Origin: Saccharothrix espanaensis DSM 44229 | GTDB lineage: Bacteria; Actinomycetota; Actinomycetes; Mycobacteriales; Pseudonocardiaceae | Length of the DNA stretch: 64,000 nucleotides | Assembly (NCBI RefSeq): GCF_000328705.1 | Contig: NC_019673.1 | Span: forward strand, 4,030,001-4,094,000 | Direction: 5' to 3' | Shown: in pieces, positions 1-8,012 of the stretch | How the letters are laid out: every line of letters begins with the position of its first letter | Position numbering within the stretch: the first letter of the stretch is position 1 | Program-made: the position numbers and the translations under genes | The notes under the pieces: generated by a model | Seen by the model: only the letters and a program-made list of their open reading frames with translations | What the model was told of the DNA's origin: nothing | The model's database searches: none

Positions 1-783
1 GAAGTCCCACCCCAGGTCCGGGTCGCAGAACGGGGCGACCATCGCGCCGGACGCGCCGTCGACGTGCACCGGGACGTCCAACCCGGTGACGGCCTGGAAG
101 GTGTCGAGCTTGGCGCAGATCTCCGCGACCGGCTCGTAGCTGCCGTCGAAGGTCGAGCCGAGCACCGCCACCACGCCGATGGTGTTCTCGTCGCAGCGCG
201 CGGCGGCCTCGTCGGCGGTGAGGTGGAACCGGTCACCGGACATCGGGACCAGCCGCGCCTCGACGTCCCAGTAGTTCGCGAACTTCTCCCAGCACACCTG
301 GACGTTCGCGCCCATCACGATGTTGGGCCGGTCGGTCGGCAGGCCCGCGGCCCGGCGGCGGTGCTGCCAGCGGCGCTTGAGCGCCAGGCCCGCCAGCATG
401 CACGCCTCGCTGGAGCCGGTGGTCGAGCAGCCGGTGGCGTGGTCCGGGTCGACCGCGTGCCACAGGTCGGCGAGCATCCGCACGCACCGCTGCTCCAGGT
501 CGGCGGTGCGCGGGTACTCGTCCTTGTCGATCATGTTCTTGTCGAAGCACTCCACCATCAGCGCCCGCGCCCGGGGCTCCATCCAGGTGGTGACGAAGGT
601 GGCCAGGTTGAGCCGCGCGTTGCCGTCCAGCATCAGCTCGTCGTGCACCACCTGGTAGGCGGTGTCGGCGTCCAGCTCGGCGTCGGGCAGCCGGTTGCGC
701 GGGATCCGGGCGGGCTCGCCGGTGAACACGGGGTTGACCGACACGTGGTCGCGGCCGGAGTCCGGCGGGTGGTCGAGCGGCAC
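1..783 (-). CDS. Glutamate decarboxylase-type PLP enzyme, C-terminal part outside the window
   Basis: This would decarboxylate L-glutamate to GABA in the cytoplasm, using pyridoxal phosphate. The visible 261 codons carry the family's N-terminal layout: a conserved start region (NPVFTGEPARIPRNRLPD), the block NARLNLATFVTTW and the substrate and cofactor region CSTTGSSEACMLAGLALKRR. The strand beta segment HVDGASGAMVAPF ends just before the window edge. The Schiff-base lysine (usually in SGHKYG) lies past the edge, so activity cannot be confirmed. I chose GTG at 783 because a GAAAGGCGAGGA ribosome site precedes it. Only 13 bases separate it from the stop of the glutamine amidotransferase upstream, so the two are probably co-translated. 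Family membership is clear. A related acidic amino acid decarboxylase is possible. Confidence 0.9.
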   Translation of the reverse strand, partial: MPLDHPPDSGRDHVSVNPVFTGEPARIPRNRLPDAELDADTAYQVVHDELMLDGNARLNLATFVTTWMEPRARALMVECFDKNMIDKDEYPRTADLEQRCVRMLADLWHAVDPDHATGCSTTGSSEACMLAGLALKRRWQHRRRAAGLPTDRPNIVMGANVQVCWEKFANYWDVEARLVPMSGDRFHLTADEAAARCDENTIGVVAVLGSTFDGSYEPVAEICAKLDTFQAVTGLDVPVHVDGASGAMVAPFCDPDLGWDF

Positions 784-796
784 GGGTCCTCGCCTT

Positions 797-1645
797 TCAC
801 CGTTGGGACGCGGCGGCGTGCGCGCCGAGCGCGCTCAGGGACAGCGGGTGGCGCGGCGGGTGGTCGACGACCGTGCGCCGGGACGTGCCCAGCCCGCCGT
901 CGACGTGCAGCAGCTCGCCGGGCAGCAGCGGCTGCCAGCCCGGGTTGTCGTCCATCCGCTCGGTGGCGACCACGACGGCCGGGTGCTCGGCCGGCGCGCC
1001 GGACCGGACCCGGATCCGGCCGGCGGCGCTCGCGTGCTCCAGGTGCCGGCCGTGGGGATCGCGGTGCAGCACGTACAGGTCGTGCGTGTCCGGGTAGCGC
1101 AGCGCCCACAGCTCGGTCGGCGTCGTCAGCACCAGGTTGATCGCGTAGACCGGCAGGGTGTCGGCGACCCACCGCGCGGCGGCGGCGATGCCCTCGCCGA
1201 CGTCGCCCAGCGCCTCGGCGTGCTTGGTGATCAGCGCGAACAACCGCTCGGAGTCGGTGCCGCCGGCGACCAGGTCGCGGTGGTCACCGAGTTCGGCGTC
1301 GAGGCGGGGGAGGTCGCCGACGACACCGTTGTGCGCGAACAGCCGGCCGTGCTGCTCGAACGGGTGGGTGTTGCGCGGGTCGAGGCCGCCGGTCGAGGCG
1401 TAGCGGACGTGCGCGAGGAAGGTGGTGGACTCGCGTTCGCGGGCGTCGCCGGCGAACCGCTCGTCTGCGTAGGCGGCGATCGGCTGCTTGTCGACCCGCG
1501 GGGTCCCGTCGGCGTCGAACCAGCCGAGCCCGGTGCCGTCCGGCTCGCGCCGGCTCTGCCGGGCCAGGCTGTCCGGCGCTTCGAGCAGCCAGAACGTCGC
1601 GCGCACGCGCAGCGGAGCGGCGGAGAGCCCGAACAACCGGCACAT
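797..1645 (-). CDS. Class II glutamine amidotransferase (YafJ/EgtC-like)
   Basis: This 282-residue protein has an N-terminal nucleophile glutaminase fold. The catalytic Cys2 directly follows the initiator Met (MCRLFGLSA). Further class II signatures are the TFLAHVRYAS segment, the NTHPF block and FAHNGVVGD, which position glutamine. Such enzymes hydrolyse glutamine to glutamate plus ammonia, or use gamma-glutamyl substrates as EgtC does in ergothioneine synthesis. No other ergothioneine genes are nearby. The gene lies directly upstream of a glutamate decarboxylase-type gene with 13 bases between them. A glutaminase feeding glutamate to a decarboxylase is therefore a plausible joint role (inference). 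The ATG at 1645 is required to place the Cys at position 2. Confidence 0.88.
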   Translation of the reverse strand: MCRLFGLSAAPLRVRATFWLLEAPDSLARQSRREPDGTGLGWFDADGTPRVDKQPIAAYADERFAGDARERESTTFLAHVRYASTGGLDPRNTHPFEQHGRLFAHNGVVGDLPRLDAELGDHRDLVAGGTDSERLFALITKHAEALGDVGEGIAAAARWVADTLPVYAINLVLTTPTELWALRYPDTHDLYVLHRDPHGRHLEHASAAGRIRVRSGAPAEHPAVVVATERMDDNPGWQPLLPGELLHVDGGLGTSRRTVVDHPPRHPLSLSALGAHAAASQR

Positions 1646-1766
1646 CACGCACCTGCCTGGGACGGTCGGATCACCCCACCAGCCAAGCACCGACCACGCC
1701 GCACCGCAGCCCGTGCCCGACCCCCGTTCGGGTGGCCGGCCCGGCGGTGCGCGCGTCCGGCTCCGG

Positions 1767-2942
1767 TCAGCGCCAGCGGGCGGCGTGGTCGCCGGCGCAG
1801 CCGACCACCGTGCCCCGGCTGTTGAGGTCGGTCGGGCGGCTGCGCGCGGTGCCGGGCGGGGCGGGCAGTTCGACGGCCCGGTCGTCGTGGCTCCAGCGGA
1901 TCGCGCGGACGTGCAGCCCGGTGCTGTCCTCGGCCACGCCGACGACCTGGCCGGCGTTGTTGATCCGCACCGCCTCGCTGTGCACGTACCCGGGCGGCAC
2001 ACCCAGGTCGGTGACCACGCCCGTGCGGTCCCAGCGCACCGCGCGCTTGGGGCCGGCGTCCTGGTGCGAGTAGCCGGCGGCCACGTCGAAGTCGTTCACG
2101 GTCACGGCGCGGCTGTCCGTGTGGCCGGGCAGCTCGCCCAGCGCGGCCGGCGTGCCCTCGGCGTCCCAGCGGACCGCGTGCGACCAGCGCGACGCGGTGA
2201 CCGAACCGCCGACCGGCGTGCCGCGCCGGCCGACCGCCGACACGCCGGCGGCCCGGTCGCCGGGCAGCGCCCGCAGCAGGGTGACCGTGCCGTCCGGGTC
2301 CCAGCGCACCGGCTCGCCGTTGCCGTCCGCGCCGATCGCGCTGCCGTGCACCACGCCCCGGTCGGTGATCCCGCCCGCCAGCGACTGGGTCCGGCCGGGC
2401 GGGAGCGGCAGCAGGGTCGCGGTGCCGTCCGGGGCCCACCGGACGGCACGCGTGCCGGCTCCGCCGACGTGACCGACGGCGGAGCCGGAGTTGTTGATGT
2501 CCCAAGCGATGCCGTAGGTGAAACCGTCCGGAGTGGACAGTGCGGTGCCGGTTCCCCGGGCGTCCCAGCGGACCGCGGCGCGGGGCGAGCTGAACACCGC
2601 CGACAGGCCCACGGCCACGCCCGCGTCGTTGACCGCGTTGGCGACCGACCGGTCGTGCCCCGGCAACGGGTCCAGCGCCGCGATCACGCCGTCCGCGTCC
2701 CACCGGACGGCGATCTCCTGGTAGGCCCCGCCCGCGCCGGACGACCCGACGACCACGTCCTGCTCGTTGACGGCGACCGCGCTGCTCCAGGCGTCGCCGG
2801 GCAACGTGCCCAGGTCGGTGAAGGCCGGGACGCGGACCCCCGTCGCGCCCGTCGCGCCCGTCGAGCCGGGCGCGACGGCCAGTGCGACACCGACCACCGC
2901 GAGCCCGCCCACGGTCCGGCGCAGACCTCCGTTGCCCACCAC
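1767..2942 (-). CDS. Secreted HAF-repeat protein
   Basis: About 391 residues. The N-terminus has Arg residues and a hydrophobic stretch (GGLAVVGVALAVAPGS), consistent with a signal peptide, so the protein is probably exported. The rest is built from repeats of roughly 45-50 residues. Each contains an LG.LPG or LPPG turn, an Asn-rich motif such as VNDAGVAVG or INNAGQVVG, and an AVRWD strand. This is the pattern of the HAF extracellular repeat family, predicted to form a beta-propeller-like structure. No catalytic residues are evident and the family's function is not established. GTG at 2942 was chosen because GGAGGAGG lies just upstream. An earlier in-frame start at 2990 would place that site inside the gene. 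A second GTG at 2939 is equally possible. Confidence 0.8.
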   Translation of the reverse strand: MVGNGGLRRTVGGLAVVGVALAVAPGSTGATGATGVRVPAFTDLGTLPGDAWSSAVAVNEQDVVVGSSGAGGAYQEIAVRWDADGVIAALDPLPGHDRSVANAVNDAGVAVGLSAVFSSPRAAVRWDARGTGTALSTPDGFTYGIAWDINNSGSAVGHVGGAGTRAVRWAPDGTATLLPLPPGRTQSLAGGITDRGVVHGSAIGADGNGEPVRWDPDGTVTLLRALPGDRAAGVSAVGRRGTPVGGSVTASRWSHAVRWDAEGTPAALGELPGHTDSRAVTVNDFDVAAGYSHQDAGPKRAVRWDRTGVVTDLGVPPGYVHSEAVRINNAGQVVGVAEDSTGLHVRAIRWSHDDRAVELPAPPGTARSRPTDLNSRGTVVGCAGDHAARWR

Positions 2943-3439
2943 GAGCGCCTCCTCCCCGCACGGCCGTTCCCGTACCGGCCCGAGACCCACGCTAACAGCG
3001 CGAACGCGCCGTTCCAGCGGGCTTCACCAGCCCTTCACCGCCGGTCGACGGGTGTTCGGCCGCGGTTCGCGCAACCGCCGCCCGCCTGGTCCGCGCTGTT
3101 CGCGCAGTCCGCACGGACGCGGTTCCGCGATGGGGTTGGTTGACCCGGATGGTTGACGCGCCTCGCCCCGGCGCAATCCCACCCGTTCACCTGACGTGGG
3201 CCGGGATGCCCTGGCGACGACTCGGCGCGTGACCGGGTTCGTGCCCCCACGTGCGACCGCGTGCCACTCACAGCAGTGGGTGGCACCGCTCCGGATGACA
3301 GGTGCGTCACCGGCCGCACAGGCGAGCGGACGAGTCGGGACCGGGACCGCCGGGCACCGGCGGGCCACTGCGGGTAGGCCGGCGGTGGGCGGGGGACCTC
3401 GCCCGGAATCCGTTTCGCAGCAAGGGAAAGGATCTTCCG
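2943..3439. other. Intergenic region between HAF-repeat and I36-like genes
   Basis: The two genes are divergent, so both promoters should lie here. Apart from the hairpin at 3261-3286 I see no gene. Short open frames in it lack ribosome sites and recognisable content. Confidence 0.6.
3261..3286. promoter_or_regulatory. Inverted repeat upstream of the I36-like gene
   Basis: Arms GTGCCACTCAC and GTGGGTGGCAC pair over 11 bases with one mismatch around a 4-base AGCA loop. It lies about 150 bases before the I36-like start. It could be an operator or the base of a leader hairpin. No regulator is known for it. Confidence 0.35.
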
Positions 3440-3832
3440 ATGTTCCGCAACGCTGTCCGCATGGCCCTCGTCCTACCCGTGGCGGCCCTGGCCGCGGTGC
3501 TCGCGCCGGCCGCCCACGCGCAGTCCGATCCCGGCCCGGTCGCCGAGATCTCCCAGGAGCGCGGGTACGAGAACTGTCCGAACAAGCACGTCTGCGCCTA
3601 CTCCCAGCCCAAGGGCCAGGGGAACCAGTGGGTGAAACACCAGAGCGCGTCGGGCAAGTACGACCTGCCGTGGGCCGGGCGGTCGGTGTACAACCGGACC
3701 GACAAGTTCATCACCTTCTACCGCCAGAAGGGCTGCAAGGGCAGCTGGTTCAAGCTGGCACCCGGCCAGCACAGCGACTACGCGGGCGGAGCGCCGATGG
3801 GCTCCCAGGTGTGGTGCATCTCCATCCCCTGA
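3440..3832 (+). CDS. Small secreted protein, peptidase inhibitor I36-like
   Basis: 130 residues. The N-terminus MFRNAVRMALVLPV followed by an Ala-rich hydrophobic core and AHA-Q is a clear Sec signal peptide, cleaved near residue 24, so the mature protein is about 106 residues and extracellular. The mature part has four cysteines in a crystallin-like pattern: one in ENCPNKHVC, its partner six residues on, one in KGCKGSW and one in QVWC near the end. This matches the I36 family of secreted metalloproteinase inhibitors (Streptomyces SMPI type) and related beta/gamma-crystallin folds. The inhibitor role is by family only. The start at 3440 has AAGGATC upstream. A strong terminator follows at 3847, so the gene is monocistronic. 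Confidence 0.75.
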   Translation: MFRNAVRMALVLPVAALAAVLAPAAHAQSDPGPVAEISQERGYENCPNKHVCAYSQPKGQGNQWVKHQSASGKYDLPWAGRSVYNRTDKFITFYRQKGCKGSWFKLAPGQHSDYAGGAPMGSQVWCISIP

Positions 3833-3846
3833 CCCCGAGCGCCGCA

Positions 3847-3886
3847 ACGCCGTCGCCGACACCGCTCCCGGTGCCGGCGACGGCGT
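3847..3886. terminator. Rho-independent-type terminator hairpin
   Basis: Two 18-base arms (3847-3864 and 3869-3886) pair with one mismatch around a CTCC loop. It sits between the stop of the I36-like gene (+) and the stop of the heme-oxygenase-fold gene (-), so it probably ends both transcripts. There is no U-tract, as is common in actinomycetes. Confidence 0.75.
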
Positions 3887-3914
3887 CACGCGAGCGCCGG
3901 TGGCCGCGTCGCGA

Positions 3915-4571
3915 TCAGCCGGTGACGTAGCGCCAGTAGTCGGTCAGCAGTTCCGGGACGTTCTCGGCACTGCGGGTGAGCCACTTCTCCGGCTCGCCGC
4001 CGGCCAGGCCGTGCTCGACGACCTCGACCAGCCGTTCCCGCAGCACCGCGGGTTCTTCGGCGTAGTTCTCCAGGTAGGTCACCACCGAGCCGGGCACGTC
4101 GGAGAGCTTGCCCAGCGCGTCGACCAGCTCGGTGGCGACCGGGGCGAACAGCTGGAAGTCGGTGTGCACGGCGAGCGCGGCCTCGGCCGGGCCCGCGTGG
4201 ACGCCCACCCACGTCTCGTTCAGGCTGAACGCCTGCACCGCCGGCGGCTGGTCGGCGGCGCGCAGCTGCTCGGGGTCCAGCCCCACGTCGGCGGCGGCCA
4301 TGTCGGCCAGCAGCCGGCGTTGCGCGGTGAACAGGACCGCCAAGTGGGCGAAGACCGCGGCCGGGACCTCGTGCCGGTGGCGGAGGATGAGGTTGCCGTA
4401 CTTGGACATCTCGGCGTCCTGGGTCAGGAACTCGCCCGCCACGAAGCGGCGCAGCTGCTCCGGGCGGACCTCGCCGGCCCGTGCGGCGGCGAGGAACCCG
4501 TTGGTGTCGACCTGGTCGCGGATCGGCAGTCGGGACTGGTGCTGTTCGATGAGCTCGGTGGCGTTCGCCAC
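3915..4571 (-). CDS. Heme-oxygenase-fold protein (TenA/PqqC/HDO-like)
   Basis: 218 residues, mostly helical. The N-terminal RRFVAGEFLTQDAEM and central LNETWVGVHAG and LAVHTDF segments resemble the heme-oxygenase-like superfamily, which includes TenA, PqqC and the heme-oxygenase-like diiron oxidases. Candidate metal ligands are the Glu and His of ETWVGVH, the His-Asp of VHTDF and the His of VVEHG, but I cannot prove a diiron site by eye. The GTG start has AGGAGG upstream. The gene lies 45 bases downstream of the oxidase-amidohydrolase fusion on the same strand, so it probably acts on that enzyme's product or substrate. Thiaminase or plain structural roles are alternatives. Fold assignment is moderate, function unknown. 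Confidence 0.6.
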   Translation of the reverse strand: MANATELIEQHQSRLPIRDQVDTNGFLAAARAGEVRPEQLRRFVAGEFLTQDAEMSKYGNLILRHRHEVPAAVFAHLAVLFTAQRRLLADMAAADVGLDPEQLRAADQPPAVQAFSLNETWVGVHAGPAEAALAVHTDFQLFAPVATELVDALGKLSDVPGSVVTYLENYAEEPAVLRERLVEVVEHGLAGGEPEKWLTRSAENVPELLTDYWRYVTG

Positions 4572-4616
4572 GGTGTTTCGCCTCCTGTGGTCCGGTGGGA
4601 TCTGGGTTGTGGGGTG

Positions 4617-7601
4617 TCAGGGCCGCGCTGTGCGGACCGCGCCCGCCCGCATCACGAAGTCGACCTCGCCCATGACCGCGATGTCGGCCAGCGGGTCGCC
4701 GGGCACGGCGACCAGGTCCGCGACGGCTCCCGGCCGCACCCGGCCGAGGTCCGGTCGGCGCAGCAGGTCGGCGGCGGCACCGGTGGCCGCGGCGAGCGCG
4801 CGCCCGGGGCTGATGCCGACCCGGGTCATGGCGGTGAACTCGCGCCACGTCTCGCGGTAGGGCACCGGGCAGGCGTCGGTGCCGAAGACGAGCGTGACCT
4901 CGCTGTCCGCCAGGTGGCTCGCGGCGGCCCGCATCGGCTCGGCCAGGGCGCGGAACTTGGCCCGGCGGTAGTCGGGCTGCCCGGCCCAGAACTCGTCGTC
5001 GTCGAGCCGGTCGACGTAGCGGAACACGGCGTGCAGGGTGGGCACCAGGAACACCCCTTGTCGGGCGAGCAGGGCGAAGGTCTCGGGAGTCGCCAGGTTG
5101 GCGTGCTCGACCGAGCGCACACCCGCCCGCACGGACCGGCGGACCGCCTCGTCGTTTAGCGCGTGCACGGCGCACGGCAGACCCAGGTCGGTCGCCGCGG
5201 CGACCAGCGCGTCGATCTCCGACTGGCTGTAGGTCACGGCGGTGGGGTTGTCGACGGGGGAGAGGAAGCCGCCGCCGGCGGCGAACTTGATCCAGTCCGC
5301 GCCGGCCCTGGCCTGGGCGCGCACCCGGTCGACCACCTGCTGCACACCGTCGGCCAGCGTCCCGACGCGCAGGCCGTACCGGCTGGTGAGGACGGGCTCC
5401 CGGTCGCCGTGGCCGCCGCTCGCGGACAGGATGTTGGGCGCGACGACCAGCCGCGGTCCCTCCACGAGCCCGGCGGCCACGGCGTCGCGCAGGTCCACGC
5501 CGGCGGGGTAGTCGCTGGTGCCGAGGTCGCGGACGGTGGTGAACCCGGCCGCGAGCAGGTCGCGCAGGTTGGGCAGCGCCCGCAGCAGTTGCGTGCCGAC
5601 CGGGGCGGTGTTCAGGTCGTCGTCCAGCACGTGCACGTGGCAGTCGATCAGGCCCGGCAGCAGGGTGTGCCCCGCCAGGTCGACGGCGACCGCGTCGGCC
5701 GGCGGTGCCACGTCGGCACCCACCGCCTCCACCCGGCCGTCCCGGACCAGCACCCGGGCCTCCCGGCCCGCGCGCATCCGCTCGCCGTCCCACAGCCGGG
5801 CGGCGGTGACGACCCGGTCGCGGCGGTCGTCCGCGCGGTCGCCGACCTCGACCGCCGGTCGCGGGCGGTCGGGCGCGGTCACCGGCCGGTACCGGTGGTC
5901 GCCCCACACGTCGCCGGGACCCGGGTTGTCGGGCAGGGTCTGGCCACCGAGGCAGCGCAGCACCCCCCAGGCCGCGTTGAGACCGGAGGACAGCGCGTGG
6001 TCGAGCCAGCCGGCCGACCACGAGGTGTCGTCGCCGGCGAGGAACAGCGGGTTCGGCGCCTCGCCCGGTATCGCGGGCTCGCCCGCGAAGTCCTTCATGA
6101 AGTGCGCGAACAGGTCCCACTGGTAGCGGTGCTCGCCGGGCCGGGAGAACCGGCACAGGCCCCGGAAGTTGCGCTCCAGCTCCCAGGAGATCGTGCAGGT
6201 GCTCCCGTCGGCCACCTGCCGGCCCAGCTCCTCGGCCAGGTCGGGGTGCACCCGGCCGAGCTCACGGGTGAGCACCGCGACCCGTTCGTCCAACGTGGAC
6301 GGTGCGATCTTCATGGCGTCCTTGGCCCAGGTGAAGCTCAGCACCAGCACGGCGCGCCGGCCGCCGGGCCCGGCCGGTTCGCCGTAGTCCATCGTGTACG
6401 CCGCCCGCGGCAGCCGGTCGGTGAGGGTGACGCCGTCCATGCTGGTCCCGGCCCAGAACGGGGTGTCGGTCACCAGCGCGGTCTTGGCGGACTGCCAGTA
6501 GCTGAGCCGGCGGATGGCTCGGCGCATCCGGACGCCGAACGGCGCGGCACCGCCGGGACGCAGCGGGCGGACCCCGACCGAGGTCTCCAGCACGTGCAGC
6601 TGCGGGGTGAACACGACCGCCGGGAAGCGCTCCGCCCGGCCGTCCTCGCTGTGCACGACGACACCATCTTCGACCGTCTCGCCGACCTCCAGCAGCGTGA
6701 CCCCCGGCCTGGGCGCACCGTTGTTGACCTCGGCGAGGCTGGTCGGGGTGCCGTCCGGCCCGGTGGTGCGGTGCGCCCAGAACGCCTCGGCCACCGCGCT
6801 GAGCCCCTCGCGCAGGTAGTCCGTGCCGCCGCCCTCGGTGGCCAGCAGCAGGCGGAAGACCTCCAGCACGCCCAGGTCGTGGAAGCTGTCCCAGGCGGCG
6901 GTGCCGACGCCCGCCGTGCCCAGCAGTCGGGCCTCGTCCCAGGTCAACGACGCGCCGTCGGGGTCGCGCAGGAAGCGGTAGTACGTCCAGGGCTCGAAGC
7001 GCGCCACCAACCCGCCCCAGAGCCGGCGGGTCCGGTCGAGGTCACGCGCGGCCACCGCCTCCTGGAGGGCGAAGAGGCCCACCCGGGTCAACGCGGCCCG
7101 CCACCGGGTGTGCGCTCGCCGGAACAGGTCGTCGTCGGTGTAGAGGTCGGTGATCTCGCGGACCGCACGGGTGACGCCGTCGACGTCGAGGACCGTCCAC
7201 GGCGTGGTGCCGGCGGCGTAGTCGTCCCGGAACGGCAGCCAGTGCAGCCCGAACCGGTCGGTGTACTGGCGCAGCAGCTTGGCGGAGTCGGGCACCCGCA
7301 TGCAGCCCAGTTCCACCACGGCGCTGTCGTCGGGTGCCAGCCGCAGCGAGAACATCCGGCCGCCGAGCCGTCGCCCGCCCGGCCCGGCCGCCGAGGTCTC
7401 CGCCTCGTAGACGATCGGCCGGCAGCCGATCCGCAGCAGTTCGTAGGCCGCGGTCAGTCCGCTGCCGCCCGCTCCGATCACCGCGACCGGCGTGCCCAGC
7501 GCCCGTGCGGGCAGCCGGCCGATGCGCCGCTCACCGCTCACGTGGGCCACGTAGTCGAACGGGAAGTCCACCTGGAGGTCGGTGGGCGGCGGTTCGGTCA
7601 C
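4617..7601 (-). CDS. Fusion: flavin amine oxidase + metal-dependent amidohydrolase
   Basis: 994 residues in two enzyme domains. Residues about 37-580 form an L-amino acid oxidase or tryptophan 2-monooxygenase-like flavoprotein, with the dinucleotide motif VIGAGGSGLTAAYEL (41-55), an acidic residue ending strand 2 (YEAE), the GGRMF loop and the ELGCMRVP substrate motif of the RebO/VioA/IaaM group. FLAGDDTSWSAGW marks the C-terminal FAD contact. Residues 597-994 form an amidohydrolase of the imidazolonepropionase/prolidase type with all expected ligands: HVH (655, 657), candidate carboxylated Lys772, His813, His833 and Asp909. Such a pair could oxidise an amino acid to an imine or amide and then hydrolyse it (inference). 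GTG at 7601 follows a perfect AGGAGG. It heads an operon with the heme-oxygenase-fold gene. Confidence 0.85.
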   Translation of the reverse strand: MTEPPPTDLQVDFPFDYVAHVSGERRIGRLPARALGTPVAVIGAGGSGLTAAYELLRIGCRPIVYEAETSAAGPGGRRLGGRMFSLRLAPDDSAVVELGCMRVPDSAKLLRQYTDRFGLHWLPFRDDYAAGTTPWTVLDVDGVTRAVREITDLYTDDDLFRRAHTRWRAALTRVGLFALQEAVAARDLDRTRRLWGGLVARFEPWTYYRFLRDPDGASLTWDEARLLGTAGVGTAAWDSFHDLGVLEVFRLLLATEGGGTDYLREGLSAVAEAFWAHRTTGPDGTPTSLAEVNNGAPRPGVTLLEVGETVEDGVVVHSEDGRAERFPAVVFTPQLHVLETSVGVRPLRPGGAAPFGVRMRRAIRRLSYWQSAKTALVTDTPFWAGTSMDGVTLTDRLPRAAYTMDYGEPAGPGGRRAVLVLSFTWAKDAMKIAPSTLDERVAVLTRELGRVHPDLAEELGRQVADGSTCTISWELERNFRGLCRFSRPGEHRYQWDLFAHFMKDFAGEPAIPGEAPNPLFLAGDDTSWSAGWLDHALSSGLNAAWGVLRCLGGQTLPDNPGPGDVWGDHRYRPVTAPDRPRPAVEVGDRADDRRDRVVTAARLWDGERMRAGREARVLVRDGRVEAVGADVAPPADAVAVDLAGHTLLPGLIDCHVHVLDDDLNTAPVGTQLLRALPNLRDLLAAGFTTVRDLGTSDYPAGVDLRDAVAAGLVEGPRLVVAPNILSASGGHGDREPVLTSRYGLRVGTLADGVQQVVDRVRAQARAGADWIKFAAGGGFLSPVDNPTAVTYSQSEIDALVAAATDLGLPCAVHALNDEAVRRSVRAGVRSVEHANLATPETFALLARQGVFLVPTLHAVFRYVDRLDDDEFWAGQPDYRRAKFRALAEPMRAAASHLADSEVTLVFGTDACPVPYRETWREFTAMTRVGISPGRALAAATGAAADLLRRPDLGRVRPGAVADLVAVPGDPLADIAVMGEVDFVMRAGAVRTARP

Positions 7602-8012
7602 GACTACCTCCTGGGCACGGGCGGGAGGTGAGCGGAATCGCATTCCTGCGGGACGTGAATTCCCGGCAAAAGGCCGCCGGTGTTTCCGGCGGAATGGGGC
7701 GGTGTGGGGGAAGGAATGGCAGAGGTTGTGCTGCGGGTGACCTTACCACCGCTCCGGACGCCGGTCATGAGGCGAAAGTGCGCTATTGCGAAATGAGTCC
7801 GTTTGACCGCCGGGGTCGACCGTTCGGGCTCTGCTCATCACGCACCGTGAATGCCAGGTGATGGCTCATAAATGAATTTCGAAGGCGAGTTCACGGTCGG
7901 CGAGTTCATTGGCGCGCGAAGTCGCCGGAATGACCTCGCCCGACCGCGCCCGGGTGTGGTGGGCGAGCGGGTGGTGTGGTGGGCGTCCCGGTGAGGCGGG
8001 CGGGTGATGAGG
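7602..8012. other. Intergenic region with promoter of the oxidase fusion operon
   Basis: It has a lower GC stretch (about 7700-7900) than its surroundings, which fits a promoter for the leftward fusion operon. The part near 7930-8000 holds imperfect GGTGTGGTGGGCG repeats just after the SWIM gene's stop. No coding sequence or clear terminator is seen. Confidence 0.5.

Noticed and set aside
797-1645. EgtC of an ergothioneine cluster
   Set aside because: No EgtA, EgtB, EgtD or EgtE-like gene is in the visible neighbourhood. The partner is a decarboxylase.
4617-7601. IaaH-type amidase in the fusion, implying auxin synthesis
   Set aside because: The C-terminal half is a metal-dependent amidohydrolase with HxH, Lys, His, His and Asp. 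It lacks the Ser-cisSer-Lys amidase signature, so auxin production cannot be claimed.
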